Part shown: positions 42,101 through 54,284 of the stretch, piece by piece
How the letters are laid out: every line of letters begins with the position of its first letter
Numbering within the stretch: position 1 is the stretch's first letter
Assembly: GCF_001039355.2 (NCBI RefSeq)
Contig: NW_019775857.1
Coordinates: forward strand, 1,165,927 to 1,227,926
Origin: Lingula anatina
Taxonomy: Eukaryota > Brachiopoda > Lingulata > Lingulida > Lingulidae
DNA: 62,000 bases
Reading direction: 5' to 3'
Notes under the pieces: model-generated
Told to the model about the DNA's origin: nothing
The model's input: the letters and a program-made list of their open reading frames with translations, nothing else
Databases searched by the model: none
Position numbers and translations under genes: made by a program

Positions 42101-43058
42101 GGGTTGGTTGGCAGAGAGATTCGGTGGAAAATGGGTCTTTGGAATCTCCATGCTTATAGCCTCCATTGCTACCATCTTCTGCCCAATAGCAGCCAGAGTT
42201 CACTGGGGATTTCTAATCTTTATGAGAATATTAGTTGGTCTGGGCTCAGTAAGTATTGCAGCACTAGTATGATGTTCAAACTGACCAAGTCATTTGTCAT
42301 GAGTCATATATATCCATTTGTAATTAGTGACTATAATCTTTCGCTAAAACAATTCAGAATACACGTGAGGCAAAAAAAATATGTTTAGCTTAGCATAACA
42401 CACAGAATAAAAATGTTTAACTCCTAAACTTCCTAATCTTACAATCTATATTGAACAATATTGAAAATATCATTATTTTGGGGTAATAAATGGGATGTTA
42501 TTGTTCTAACAGCAGCTACAGCATAATTCTGCAGCAAGCTGCTGACCAAAGTGGCAAATACAAGTTGATTACAATGTCGTATATCATATTGAACTTGTTA
42601 TTTTTTGGTGTCAACCAAAATCCCATATACCTAAGGTCTGTAGCTCAGTTACCACTTAATGGCAATGCTAAAACATCCCACTTCATTAGTGTAGGAGATG
42701 TGTTAAATATTTATGAAGCAACCTGGATGGTTTATTAACCAGATGCATTGCATGTAGACAGAATTTATATTCTCAACATGTACTGGGTTGCTGGTGTTGA
42801 ATGTGGAAATGAACATTTATCTAGATGCCCCTTTTTCACAACCTGCCATGAATGGTTATAAGTCTGTGATAAAAAAGGTCAATGAACTTTGGTGCATTGC
42901 ATCATTTGATATTGCATACCAAATTTAAGTACATTGTCATTGTTTTGAGATAATTTTATTGAATATACTGATTATGCTACATGTACAGTTAGATTCAGAT
43001 ACATATATTGCCTTGCTCCCATTCAAGGGGCCTCACACTGAATCTGGATATCAAATGG

Positions 43059-43089
<31 letters not shown>

Positions 43090-46000
43090 TTCTGCATTTG
43101 TATTTTTGAAAAAAAGATAAAATGACATTATTAAATTTTTATGTGATACTTAATTATTTTCAGGGTGTTGCTTTCCCTGTGATGCATACTATATGGGCCA
43201 ACTGGGCTCCACCAATGGAGAGATCCAAACTGACTGGACTCACTTATGCAGGTACTGTAAAGAGCTATCAGTTAATTTAAATATATCTGTCAACAATATT
43301 TACAATAATTGGAAGAAGTTCTGACTCCTTTTAGGATCATGCGATGAAGTGACATTTTTTTCTTATTTCATTAAGTATATTAACTTGTTTGTAGAGCATG
43401 CCTTTGAAAAAAATATATTTTAATTCAGATACATGTATACATGTAGTTCGTGTTCAAAATATTTAAAGTAATACAAATTTTCAGTTTTAATACTTTTCCA
43501 GGTACCCAACTGGGTAATATCCTCACACTACCTCTAGGAGGGTTTTTGTGCCAGTATGGCTTTGATGGAGGATGGGCGTCCATCTTCTATATTCTAGGTA
43601 AGTTTACATATTGACCAAACCTTAGCTACGTGCTGAATAGAATAATTATACTGGAAGGTCTTATACTGGAAAGAATTTAGTTCACACTTGCAGATAATAC
43701 TAGAAAATATTAATATTTAATCAGTTGCTTATCAGGCACTGGTGTTGGACTGTTGGCAATTATCTGGAAAAGTAGGAGGAATTTTAAAAAATTGGAAGTT
43801 GTATTTTGGTTATTACAGTTAGAGAAAAAAGAGAAGGAACCTGGGGTTTTGTTTAATAAAAAAAACTGCCTCTGGACAGATGCAAACATAGACAAACTTA
43901 AGTTAAATTTAGAAAATTAAGGGGTGTAATTAACAATGATGTAATGCTTAATTATTGGTCTTGTCTTTCAAATTTATTTTCATTCCCCCAGAAAACGTGT
44001 AACTAATCACAGATTCTAGCCTGTAAAATAACCTCATGTTTATGGCATGTACTATTATTTTGAGCTTGTACTGTTGGGGTAGAAAATCCCTTGGTTTCCA
44101 CTCTCTGCCTTTTTCCTTGAAAAACAACATGTCTATAGGTCAGTTGGTCTGAAACTGTAGCTGAAAATAGAAATAGATTCTATGCTGTAAACTATTATCC
44201 TGGTGGGCAGTCTGGGATGAACACCTTGAGAACTTAGATAATTTGGGGTTATTGATAAGACAGTCTGATATTGAATTTCTTTTGTTGTTGCTAGACCTCA
44301 GTGGGAAAGTTTGGTACTCAGATCACTGCCCCTCAACCTTTGCTTTTTTTCTGAATATCAGAATGAGACAGTTACTTCATCATTTGGAATATCAATGGTT
44401 GGTGAGGAGAATATCATGTAATCAGGATGGCATTTTGATCAGCTATCCAAAGCTTTTCTTGGTGTGTACTTTGCAAGTATTAATCAGCTTTACCATGACC
44501 AACTTTTTGTAGCTGTCCACAAAACAACAAGAAAAGATGTGTGAATGTAAAGTTAGATAATATATCTGAGCACCTTCAAGAACTTGGCACCATAGCAATA
44601 TTCTAGGAATTACGTAGAAAGTAATGCCACTGCCCACAGTTTGATCTCTGAATTTACGGAAAATGAACCAGGTATTCATTTATCATGGCTGGAGTCTGCT
44701 AATATATACTGGAATTTGCCAGTTCCTAACCCACCTTGCATACCTGAACTTATGCTCTGCCACAAGAATAGTCCCAAGGCCTTTACCCACTGCCTAAATA
44801 CTTACATAGAATTTTAGACATAGTTGACCTGACTATTGAATAATGTTGTTTTTATGATGAAGTGCTATAAAAGTAGTGCAGAATTTTTACTGTCCCTATG
44901 TAACTGCCTCCCCATAATTCCCATACATATGTTAAGTTCTAACTGATTCACATTTGATTAACTTAACATATTATTCCCACAGATTTTATATATATGTTGC
45001 TCAAACAGTTGTAGTTTATATTCAGCTGATCTTTGTTTTTGATAACCAAACTTACTGTTGCACCTCAATCAATATCACATTTCTAATGTGTGCAATACAT
45101 GTCACCAAAAATTAATAATTGTATAATGTTGTATATATATTGTCATTTAGTTTTTTCTTTTAAAATGTATGTTCAAAATTCCATGGGGAGATTACTATAA
45201 TTATATACAACAAAACACTTTAAATGATGTATTATATACAATAATACATCATTTAAAGTGTTGTAAGTTGCCAGGGATCAGATCTGATTTTCTGATTTTA
45301 GAATTTTAGTTTTACATTTACTTTTATATGAATTTTTACCTGGTATACTGAATTTTTGATTGACTCACACATAATCCCCGTGGCTTAGCTAACTGATAAA
45401 CAAACCCTTGAAGTTGCTTGATATACAACTGTTGCATGCTGTGAAATAGTAATATTTTTACACATGATGATATCCAATGATGACAGAAAGGAAAACGAAA
45501 TTTGGTATAAATTCTTGGTATTTTTGTGCTCTAATTATGTATATTCTAATTTAAGAAAGATTGGCTGTTCTACCCAAAGGATATTTATGTGACACTTCAA
45601 AAAGTTTTATGTTGAGTTGTTAATACTTTTTTATGATACTGTAAAATTCCAGTGCTTGATTATCAACTTCCAAATTCTAAACCCAAATCCCATGGAATAG
45701 TAGACAACCTAACAGAAAGATAAATATAGTGTTTTCAAAGCTTTATCTAATACTGATGTCTACTTGGATTGGTACAGGTTATCAAAGGAAATTACAGATA
45801 GGATTACTAGATCTTGCTTGGGGTCAATCCTGTACTAGCAGGGTTATCTTTAGCTTTCAGTGAAAAGTACCTCCCCTCCCCCCCCCCCCCCCCCAAAAAA
45901 AAAAAATTATATGCCCACTCACAGGGCACGCATTTTATTTACACTTGAGAAGGTCTCGAAGGATATGGATTTTGATGCATTTAGGAATTTTTGTGAAAAA

Positions 46001-49000
46001 GTGCTAGAAAAGAGCACTGTTGGACATTTGTAATAGTTCATATACAAATCAATGGTACACAATTAATATTTCATTGAATATCATCCCATAATTGGATGGT
46101 GTAGTAGTAAGTCATTATTATTTCACATCGAAGTAATGTGATTCCAGACTGATAACATACAACCTATAAATATTTATATAATGTACTGTATGGGAGTAGC
46201 CCCCCCCTCCCCCCTCCAATGTATATGATGCACAGATTCAATTAACTTTAGAAGGTCTTCATAGATAGGGATTTTGATGCACTAAGGAATAGTTTGAGAC
46301 AAGGCTCAGATGGATGCACACATCTGACATTTTAGAGGCACTTTAGTGATTTGATTAAAATGATTGATCAAGACTGTTTTGAAGGGACTTTTATTGAAAT
46401 GAATTATGTAAATGTTATAAGAGAGTGCTGTCAAACTACTGTATGAAGATGCTTTTATAAGCTCTGAGGAAAATTGATATTTTACCCTGTTTGAAGTAAA
46501 TCTTGTTTGAATTTTGTAACTGGAGATTGATAAAAGACAGACTTATTTGAAACGGATCAACGAATTTCATCCCTACCTTGCATGGTTATGCAATATAGGT
46601 ATTTATAAATATAAACATGTATGTAGGTTTACAGGTTTTGTTACATGATCACAAGATTTAGCACTCATCGACTGGTCAAGAGACAGTCACGTGTGGTCAG
46701 TATTTTACCATATTGACCTCCTAACAGGTCAATATTGGCCACCATTTTGGATCTCTCTCTTAAGCTGGTTGACTAGTTTGATCCTGTTGTTCTCGTATGT
46801 GATATTGCACCATGGTATTCCATTTTATTTTGAAAGCATTAAACTTTTGAAAAATGTTCAATTTGTCTTGTTTTCAAAATTCATGATTATGTTACAAAAC
46901 AGTCTTCTCTTGGTTATATATTCATCCCAATACTGAGATAATTGACCAGTCCTTAATTATCCCAGCTTTGAAACAAAACATATAGCCAAGAGATGACCTC
47001 ACCCAAAGTCAATAATTATGTATCTTGTTAAGCAATTTTCCAATATAGTATAGGCATCACCACCGAAGATGGCTCTCAATTATCCCAACCTAATCATTTT
47101 TACAATTTTGCAGTTTTTTAATATATTTTAGTTATTAATCTTATCAATAAAATAGAGATGGATATTTCTTTTATTCTGTGTTATGTTATATTTCAGGTTT
47201 GCTTGGGGTTATCTGGTGTATATTATGGTTGATACTGGTCAGCAATTCCCCTGCTGACCATCCCCGCATCTCAGCTATTGAGAGGGACTTTATTCTACAG
47301 AGTTTGAAGGGACAGATGGATCATAAGGACAAAAAGGTAGAGTTGTGCTGTATCACGAGATGATGATTAATTGTGAACTTAATTTAAAAAACCAATAAAA
47401 TGCTTAATCCAGACATCTGAATTTTAACCAAATTGAAGTGCATTAAATATTTCACACAGTAAGCAACTTTTCACTGGAATTAATTATAAATTGGTTGAAG
47501 AGGTGTTACATTATATTGCCCTTAGTTCACTTTGCAATCGTTATGTCTTTGGAGCATAGTATAAGTGATAATGTTCTTTTTATTTGCCTCCAGGAAGAGG
47601 TAGGCTTGGGTTAAATGTGTAATGTTTTTTTTTTCTTTCAATGTAAAATTTCTTTAATGTGTCTTCCATTTGCATGTTTATGGTACTGTAGTTGATGATA
47701 ATTGATGACCATTTAGCATCAATAACACTGGAATGTGTGTGCGTGCGCATGCCAGCATATATATATATTTGCATTTGCATTTGTCAGCAATGTTGGTCTA
47801 CACATTTTATATTTTGAGTTCAGTGAACAAAGCAATGACCAAATTGTATGATGAATTTGCCTTTTAGGTTTTTTCATCTTCAAGAGAAATTAATGTTTGT
47901 ACTTTTGTTTATGACCTCATGGGAAATGACCTGAACAGGCTGCATGCATATATTTACATTACATTGCCAAATTGATTAGAGCTGATTTTTGTCTCCTGCT
48001 GTTATCAAGTCAGTACCACTTTTCACTGATATCTGTAGTTATGAAAGAATTTGTTTGAATAGAAGATATTTGAAAAGATCTGCGTCCTGGACATAAAATT
48101 TCCAAATTTTCAAAAATCAATCAAAGGTTTCACTTTCTTAGAAAAAAGAGACTAAAGGTTTAATAATTGATAAAAGATTTAGTTGTAATTTGTGAATTAT
48201 TGATTTTATAGAGCCTTAAACTTGAAAAATCTGAAAGTTTGCATTATGGACAGAATTTTTAATTTTTGCACACAACACTCAAAATGAATTTTATTAGCAT
48301 TTTCTCACATGAAGTAAAGGTCCTAAAATTCCTAAAGGTAAACACATAAAAAGTCAGTGAAATCTCAGAAAATGGGTAATTGGTTATAAACTAAAACTCA
48401 TAGTTATGGCTGTAATGCAAAGCTAATACATGGAATGCCCCATATGCTATATTTTACAGACAGACACTTCCTGACCATATCTGAAATAGTGGCTAACATG
48501 ATTGATTATTGACTATTCTCATGAAAAGCAGCTACATTCAGAATATGATGGTGGCAAGCATGAGAAAAATAGAGGGAAACCTGAAGGAGGGTAGGCTTAT
48601 TTACCACCCACAGGAATTGATGGTCCTATATGGCAGTGACTGAGAAATGGATACATTCAAATTAGTAACCAACCAACTTGTTTTTTTCAGCACACACATA
48701 TCCCATGGAAGGCTTTCCTAACCTCCATGCCTTTATGGGCCATTGTGGTGGGAAATGTCACCTCAGACTGGGGACTTTACACCTTCCTGACCAACATGCC
48801 TACCTACTTTAAGGAAGTTCTCAAGTTTGATATCAAATCTGTAAGTATCAGTTTGTTGGAGAGAACCTTTTCAGAAGAGAGATTATCATTGATACAGATT
48901 TTCCCATTTTCTTTAAAAAGAGGCCTTGTTTATATTCCAAATATCTGTAACATATAATAGAATTAATGCTCCTGCTAAAAGAAATACATTTTATATGTAC

Positions 49001-50681
49001 TAAAATAAAAATACCAGAAATCACATTTTGCCAAATTAAAGTGAAAAAAGAAGTATGTTTGTAATTGTATATCTGTGAATGGAACTGGGATTGAGCAGTG
49101 GTTGGAAGATCTCAGAAAATTTCTAGAAGATGTCAGGAAAATGTGTTAATTGGATTTTTTCTTGCAATCCCATGTGTAATGCATAGTCCCTGAAGAGATT
49201 TAATTCAAATTAAAGCATAAAGCAACTTTTTGAATTCTGCGACTCGTATAGGTTCCATTGTTTAATTACAGAAAATTAGATTGGCAGAGTAATCATACAA
49301 TAGAAATTTTTCTGGTGGAAATTAAATGATTAAATGATTAAATCTTGAATGATTCTGAAAATTATAACCGTGTTGATTGAGACTACAAAAGATGTACTCT
49401 TCACACAATTTTTTTTCGGTAAAAGTAATATGTTACAATAATCCCATGTGACAGTGATATTGATCTTATTTCTTTTAGAATGGCCTCATATCTGCCATTC
49501 CCTACATTGGTTTCTGGCTTGTGATCAACCTTGCTGGGTTAGGAGCAGATTTATTCAGAAAGAAAGGGTGGCTCAGCACTACCAATGCGAGAAAATTGAT
49601 GGAAACCATAGGTAGAGATTATTATTTTTCAGACACATCTGGGTTTAATATACACCTTGCCCAAATAGCTTTTTACTTGTCTAAATGATTGTTTGCTAAT
49701 TTTGGTGATTGTACATTTTGTGGTGAACAGAGGTTTGATTGGACAATTCAGCCATGCATATTGGGCTAGGTGTGAAACAATACTTTCAGATACAGATTTG
49801 TGCTCAAATTGCGTTAGTTGTCCCACAGAGTTGATGTAATTTTGTGCATTGACAGTTTTTCTTTTTTTTTTAATTTTGATTGCTACTATTTGTCATCATA
49901 GTCTTATGGCTACATCCACACATGTAATTTCTTCAGGTCAACTTATTCCTGCAATTCTATTGGTTGGCCTGAGCTTTGTGGACTGTACCCAGCCGGCTTT
50001 GGCTGTGACCTTGTTGACCTTAGGTGTAGCTATAAGCGGAGCAGTATACAGTGGCTACACCATCAACCATGTGGATATTGCTCCCAAGTATGCTGGTATG
50101 CTGTTTGGAATCACCAACACCATTGCCTCAGTCACTGGGTTTATTGTACCTGTGCTCATCGGAAGTATAACGTCAAATGTAAGTTTGTGCCCATAAGAGT
50201 AACATAACACGTATTCATGACATATTGGTATGAAATCGTTGTATAAAGTCTTTGAATATTCAAACAATCACAAATAATAGATTAAGGGTTTGCTGAATTT
50301 TATCGTTTCGAGAAGTGGTAGAATTAAACTGAAATTTGACAAAATAGCAACACTAGCGCACACGTGTATATTTCCATTTTCTTTGATTACATTTAATTTT
50401 AGAAGATGCTTTTCCATTTTATTCAACTTTTAACATGCAGATTGCTTTTCACTTTCCAGTCAACCAGAGAGGAATGGCAGGTTGTTTTCTTCATAGCTGC
50501 TGCTGTGTATCTGTTTGGTGTGATCTTCTATGGAATATTTGCATCTGGAGATGTACAGCCATGGGCAGTGGGGGAGGAAGAGGAAGAAGAGGAGGAGGGA
50601 CAGGAAATGGAGAAACTGAATAAAGGAGACCCAGATGTTGTAACGTCACCACCCACTGAGAAAGATGACCTGAAAGTTTGA
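35201..50681 (+). CDS. slc17a5-like: sialin-like anion transporter of the SLC17 family
   Basis: This is a twelve-helix major-facilitator protein. Vertebrate sialin exports sialic acid with protons from lysosomes, and relatives load vesicles with glutamate or aspartate. Eleven exons join in phase to 576 residues: 35201-35264, 37181-37234, 37914-38221, 42015-42248, 43164-43251, 43502-43597, 47197-47336, 48691-48840, 49479-49611, 49937-50178, 50460-50681. TM1 has [20 protein letters not shown], with the Arg conserved in sialin. A loop rich in N-glycosylation sequons (NHT, NLS, NTS, NNTS, NET) lies in exon 3. Exon 4 has [24 protein letters not shown], exon 5 [13 protein letters not shown], exon 8 [12 protein letters not shown], exon 10 [19 protein letters not shown]. 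The C-terminus is a run of Glu. Human sialin has 495 residues; the excess is in the loop and the tails. The N-terminus lacks an evident acidic di-leucine lysosomal signal. Substrate within SLC17 is undecided, since the family is expanded in invertebrates. Confidence 0.92.
36097..36129. repeat. (CA)n microsatellite
   Basis: CA units lie next to a C run in SLC17 intron 1. They make spurious Val/Cys repeat frames on the minus strand. Confidence 0.85.
40002..40287. repeat. 143-bp perfect tandem duplication in SLC17 intron 3
   Basis: 40002-40144 and 40145-40287 read the same base for base as far as I can compare, starting AGATATCACTAAAAGATCTC. Near-identity implies a recent duplication or an assembly overlap error. 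Open frames across it are artefacts of the repeat. Confidence 0.85.
40511..41553. mobile_element. 1,043-bp foldback DNA transposon with long inverted arms
   Basis: The left arm 40511-40942 and right arm 41099-41553 are inverted copies, differing by scattered substitutions and a short insertion near 41115-41131. The ends read TACCATGGCCCATAGGAGCC and its complement. The sequence AGTATC stands directly on both sides (40505-40510 and 41554-41559), a 6-bp target duplication. The 156-bp spacer is AT-rich. Arms carry further nested inversions (GTCGCTTTCAACT and AGTTGAAAGCGAC). No transposase frame is present, so it is non-autonomous; the superfamily is not determined. It lies in SLC17 intron 3, so the pre-mRNA would contain a hairpin of about 430 bp. 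Confidence 0.85.
41738..41941. repeat. small foldback repeat (about 200 bp)
   Basis: The terminal CATTCCCATAGATTTT.GATCGATC at 41738 is matched inverted by GATCGATCAAATCTCTGGGAATG ending at 41941. It sits about 180 bp after the large foldback element and just before SLC17 exon 4. No target duplication was found. Confidence 0.5.
43065..43089. repeat. (CT)n microsatellite
   Basis: CT units lie about 75 bp before the acceptor of SLC17 exon 5; they might act as part of an extended pyrimidine tract. Confidence 0.8.
45214..45262. repeat. perfect 22-bp stem hairpin, 5-base loop
   Basis: AACACTTTAAATGATGTATT with its last bases AT at 45214-45235 is exactly complementary to 45241-45262. It is AT-rich and lies in the 3.6-kb SLC17 intron 6. 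The stem is shorter than typical pre-microRNAs, so a small palindromic repeat is more likely. Confidence 0.6.
45871..46310. repeat. diverged direct repeat with poly-C tracts in SLC17 intron 6
   Basis: A C-run followed by GAGAAGGTCTCGAAGGATATGG and GATTTTGATGCA occurs near 45871-45990. A related unit, again preceded by C-runs, occurs near 46200-46290 (GAAGGTCTTCATAGATAGGG, GATTTTGATGCA). The spacing is about 300 bp. Confidence 0.5.
46134..46200. repeat. truncated copy of the GTGATTCCAGA MITE
   Basis: It starts AATGTGATTCCAGACTGATA and continues with CTATAAATATTTATATAATG. This matches the reverse complement of the full element at 54190-54284, but the far inverted end is replaced by a C-run. 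Confidence 0.6.
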
Positions 50682-50696
50682 AAATGGCCACTGTTC

Positions 50697-50996
50697 CATC
50701 TACAGCATTCAGAACAGATGATCTGCAGACTAACTGATCTGCCACTAAATATGGCCGACCGAACTTAAAAGCAGTGCTGCTTAGTCCTCAGTGCTCTCCC
50801 CACCTCCACATGTGCCAATAAACGGATTAAATCCCAGCTCCCAGGTTTAATTGCAAGGCCACTGCAGCGACAGTGCATGTGGAGGCAAAGAGGCCATCAT
50901 GGAATTAGTTGGCGCTGCTTTTAAGTGAGTCAGCCATATTTAGTCCGCAGATCTGTTAGTCTGTGGATCAACTTGTTCTATATGCCCTCTGTAGAT
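50697..50996. repeat. 300-bp foldback repeat at the start of the SLC17 3' UTR
   Basis: ATCTACAG...AGAACA...GCAGACTAAC and ACTAAATATGGC...ACTTAAAAGCAG on the left are repeated inverted on the right (CTGCTTTTAAGT...GCCATATTTAGT...GTTAGTCTGTGGATC...TGTTCT...CTGTAGAT). The arms are about 95 bp with mismatches. It begins 15 bp after the stop codon. A polyadenylation signal lies between the arms. Ends and target duplication are not sharply defined. Confidence 0.65.
50817..50822 (+). promoter_or_regulatory. AATAAA polyadenylation signal candidate for SLC17
   Basis: This is the first canonical AATAAA after the stop at 50681, 136 bp downstream, located in the loop of the foldback repeat. Confidence 0.45.
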
Positions 50997-52116
50997 CCTG
51001 GGTTCTGTTTCAGGAAAAGTCTCAAGACTTCAATTTCTAACCTTGAATAGCTGACTGTGTTAAGTAGGTTAGGCAAAGGCAGTCCTAGAAGCACATTTGA
51101 AAATGGCTGTGTAAGCATTTAACAGATGATTTTCAGAGAGTTAGAGGCTATAGATTTTTAGAAATATCATTTTGAAGATAAGATATAGTCATACAACAGA
51201 GTCTCATCCATTGTAGATTTTATATTTACTGATTTGGAACAAGATTAACAGACATGCATATTCACTTTAAATACTTTCTCTTTATGGGGGCTCCTTCAGA
51301 AAAATTTACAAAAGCTACATTTAGCCTTCACTGCTAAAAACACAGTCTTATAGTTACTGTAATTTGTCACATAATACAAAAATCATAGCATTATGTTTCT
51401 TGCAAACGACCCAAGTTACACAGCTTCAGCCTGTGCTAATCTAAGACTGCTTCATCAGCCTTTGAGTAAATACATTCAAGGTTATTGAAACCTAGTTATA
51501 AGGTTTTTAAAAATGAAACAGTGAACTGAATTTTGTTTAAATGATTTTGACTTCAGATTCTTTATGAAACAGGGCCCTGGTCTGAAGAGAACATACCTTT
51601 GTTGGAAATACCATTCTGTAAAGGTATTTTATTGATAAACCTTCTTGAGAACAGTCATCAAATCTGTATGGTGTATTATACACTTCCCTAATGTTGTTGT
51701 ACTTTTGAGTAACTCTGTGGTGCTGTCTGGGTCTTCAGATAATCCCCTAAAATAAAGAAATAAGTTGAATTCACAACTAAAGTTGCCATTCTTACCTAAG
51801 TACCATACTGATAGATGTTTCAATGTTTTAGTTAAAAACATGTTATTTTATTAAAGTTATACACAAGGTTTGCAGGTTTGGTCTATCAGGCCAAGGTAAC
51901 AAAAAACAAAAGGAGCTATTAGTCATAGCAAAGTTGCTTGAGGGAGCTTTTAATGCAGTTAAACAATAGTATTTTTGCCTGTTACCTTACAGCATGTATG
52001 AACAAAATCTTATCAACAATGTTGTTGTTGATGTTAGTATTTATTATATTTATAAATTAAATTATTTTAAGTATAATGTAAGTCATTTTTACCAGTTTTT
52101 ATGATCCCACCCAAAA

Positions 52117-52700
52117 GGGACTGATATAAATAGCCCATATAAGATCAGGTCAATAGATTGGACTTAATTCATACCTCAAGTTTTTACAGTCTCACAGTGG
52201 TGCTGTATTGGTAACACAATATAGCATGAAGAAAGGTGAAATGATTTGGCCAGTTGAATCATATACCTCATTCCACATAGCTGGTTTAAGATGGTTATCA
52301 CAGTCATTCCTCACATGTATCAAACAACCCCCTAATTTTAGTATTTTATTTCTTCAATATTTTTAATTATTAGCAATACTTGAAAATACATTAACCTTAC
52401 TGCATGACTGGGACTGATATAAATAGCCCATATAAGATCAGGTCAATAGATTGGACTTAATTCATACCTCAAGTTTTTACAGTCTCACAGTGGTGCTGTA
52501 TTGGTAACACAATTAGCATGAAGAAAGGTGAAATGATTTGGCCAGTTGAATCATATACCTCACTCCACATAGCTGGTTTAAGATGGTTATCACAGTCATA
52601 CCTCACATGTGTCAAGCAACCCCCTAATTTTAGTATTTTATTTCTTCAATATTTTTAATTATTAGCAATACTTGAAAATACATCAACCTTACTGCATGGT
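52117..52700. repeat. 293-bp tandem duplication downstream of SLC17
   Basis: 52117-52409 and 52410-52700 are near-identical units beginning GGGACTGATATAAATAGCCC, with a few substitutions and a 2-base indel. No open frame. Confidence 0.85.
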
Positions 52701-52788
52701 TTTGAAAAACACCAATATCTTTTTAGTTATAGTTATGCAGATGTTGCTTTTGAAAATATTATGAATCAGTTTGAATTTACCAAGTGAT

Positions 52789-52924
52789 TATGCGGACAAG
52801 GGTTAAGCCATTGGCTTATTAGTCTAATGCTTGAATTGAATTTTTCAAATTATTGCTATGCGGACAAGGGTTAAGCCATTGGCTTATTAGTCTAATGCTT
52901 GAATTGAATTTTTCAAATTATTGC
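52789..52924. repeat. 68-bp perfect tandem duplication
   Basis: The unit TATGCGGACAAGGGTTAAGC... to ...CAAATTATTGC at 52789-52856 is repeated exactly at 52857-52924, only 90 bp after the larger tandem duplication. Confidence 0.85.
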
Positions 52925-54189
52925 TTAAGTTGCAAGGGGGTGACATTTATATCTAAAATAGACCTTTTATTTATTTATTTTGATTTTTATTATTTTTTTT
53001 TCCGGAAAGAACCCATCTTTAAAGTCATTTATCTTCAGTTGTGATGACATTAAATCCTGGATCTGTTCCCTGTACAGCAGTAATCTCATACCAGTATTGT
53101 TCTGATCAGATTGTGTACCAACAAATGCATTTCAACATACCTCATAGAAATAGCATTTCTATTTCATAGAAATACAGGGATTTTATATATTTACAAATGT
53201 TTCTGTACTTTACAATTACAAGTGATGTTATACAAGGCTGCCTTCACACCCATTTACATATACATTTTAGAATTGCTGTTATAAGATCAGTATACCTCTC
53301 AATTGTTAATTTATGACATGTTCACGTCTTGCTTATATGTATAAGCTTGGACCTATTTTACATGAGCCCAAGGTGCAACACATGTAAGTTATCAGGGAGA
53401 TGTTATAGAGATATAAAAATATTTTAGTTCCTGTGCTCAACAGCTGAAATAACTTATTGTTTTCCAGTATTTTGGTGTCTGTCAAGTGGCCTCCAGAAAA
53501 TGACACTACAAGTTTTGACAGACAGAAATATTTGAGCACAGTGACTTTGATTCAAGTTGTTGTTTAAGAAAAGTACAGGGACAACAGTTACTGTAGATGA
53601 TTGTTTAACACAGCTTATGAAATCTTTCTTAGCATATCTTGGAGTGTGCTCACGTTTGATTATATGTGTTTTCTCACCAAGTGTGATCACTTTAAGATAT
53701 TTTGTTGGTGTAACTGTAGTTGTTTGTTTAGAATATATTAAAAATTGAATTGTTATATTAAGGTTATTTAAGTGGTCATGATGTTGAGTCAGATACTATT
53801 TTTCATTTATAGTTTTCTTCACTGAAGTTGGTTATCCTTGGAAACTGTTTTGACCTCGCATCTTATGCACTAGTCCAGTTGTATCATTAGCTTATTAAGT
53901 GTTTGTGGGCTTTATTTTGGATGTTAAATACTTGTTGTGTGTCTCATGTACTAAATAATTAAAGACTTATCATTTAACCTGTTATTTATTTACCATCAAA
54001 GAACAAAAGGTGTGGTTTCCTGTCTCATTTACCAGTATTTTTTTCCCCTTTTTAAGTGAGATGTTGGCTTCTCAGTAGTTTGTGTATTGCATTGAGGAAA
54101 TGGATTTAAAGGAAATAGGAAGAGGACAGGGTTGGTCAGTGCAATGAAAACCTAGATCTATTTAGGTGATTTAAACTCGAGCATCAATT

Positions 54190-54284
54190 TAAAAAAATGT
54201 GATTCCAGACTGAACTCCATACACTCAATTATATAAATATTTATAAGTTGTAGGTAATAACTCTGGAATCACATTTTTTTTAAT
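54190..54284. repeat. 95-bp MITE with TTAAAAAAATGTGATTCCAGA ends
   Basis: Ends AAAAAAATGTGATTCCAGA and TCTGGAATCACATTTTTTT are inverted copies around an AT-rich core (ATATAAATATTTATAAGTTG). TTAA-like bases lie at both outer ends. A second, truncated copy is in SLC17 intron 6 (46134-46200). Confidence 0.7.

Noticed and set aside
45214-45262. Perfect hairpin as a microRNA precursor
   Set aside because: The stem is only 22 bp with a 5-base loop, AT-rich and intronic; too short for a typical precursor.
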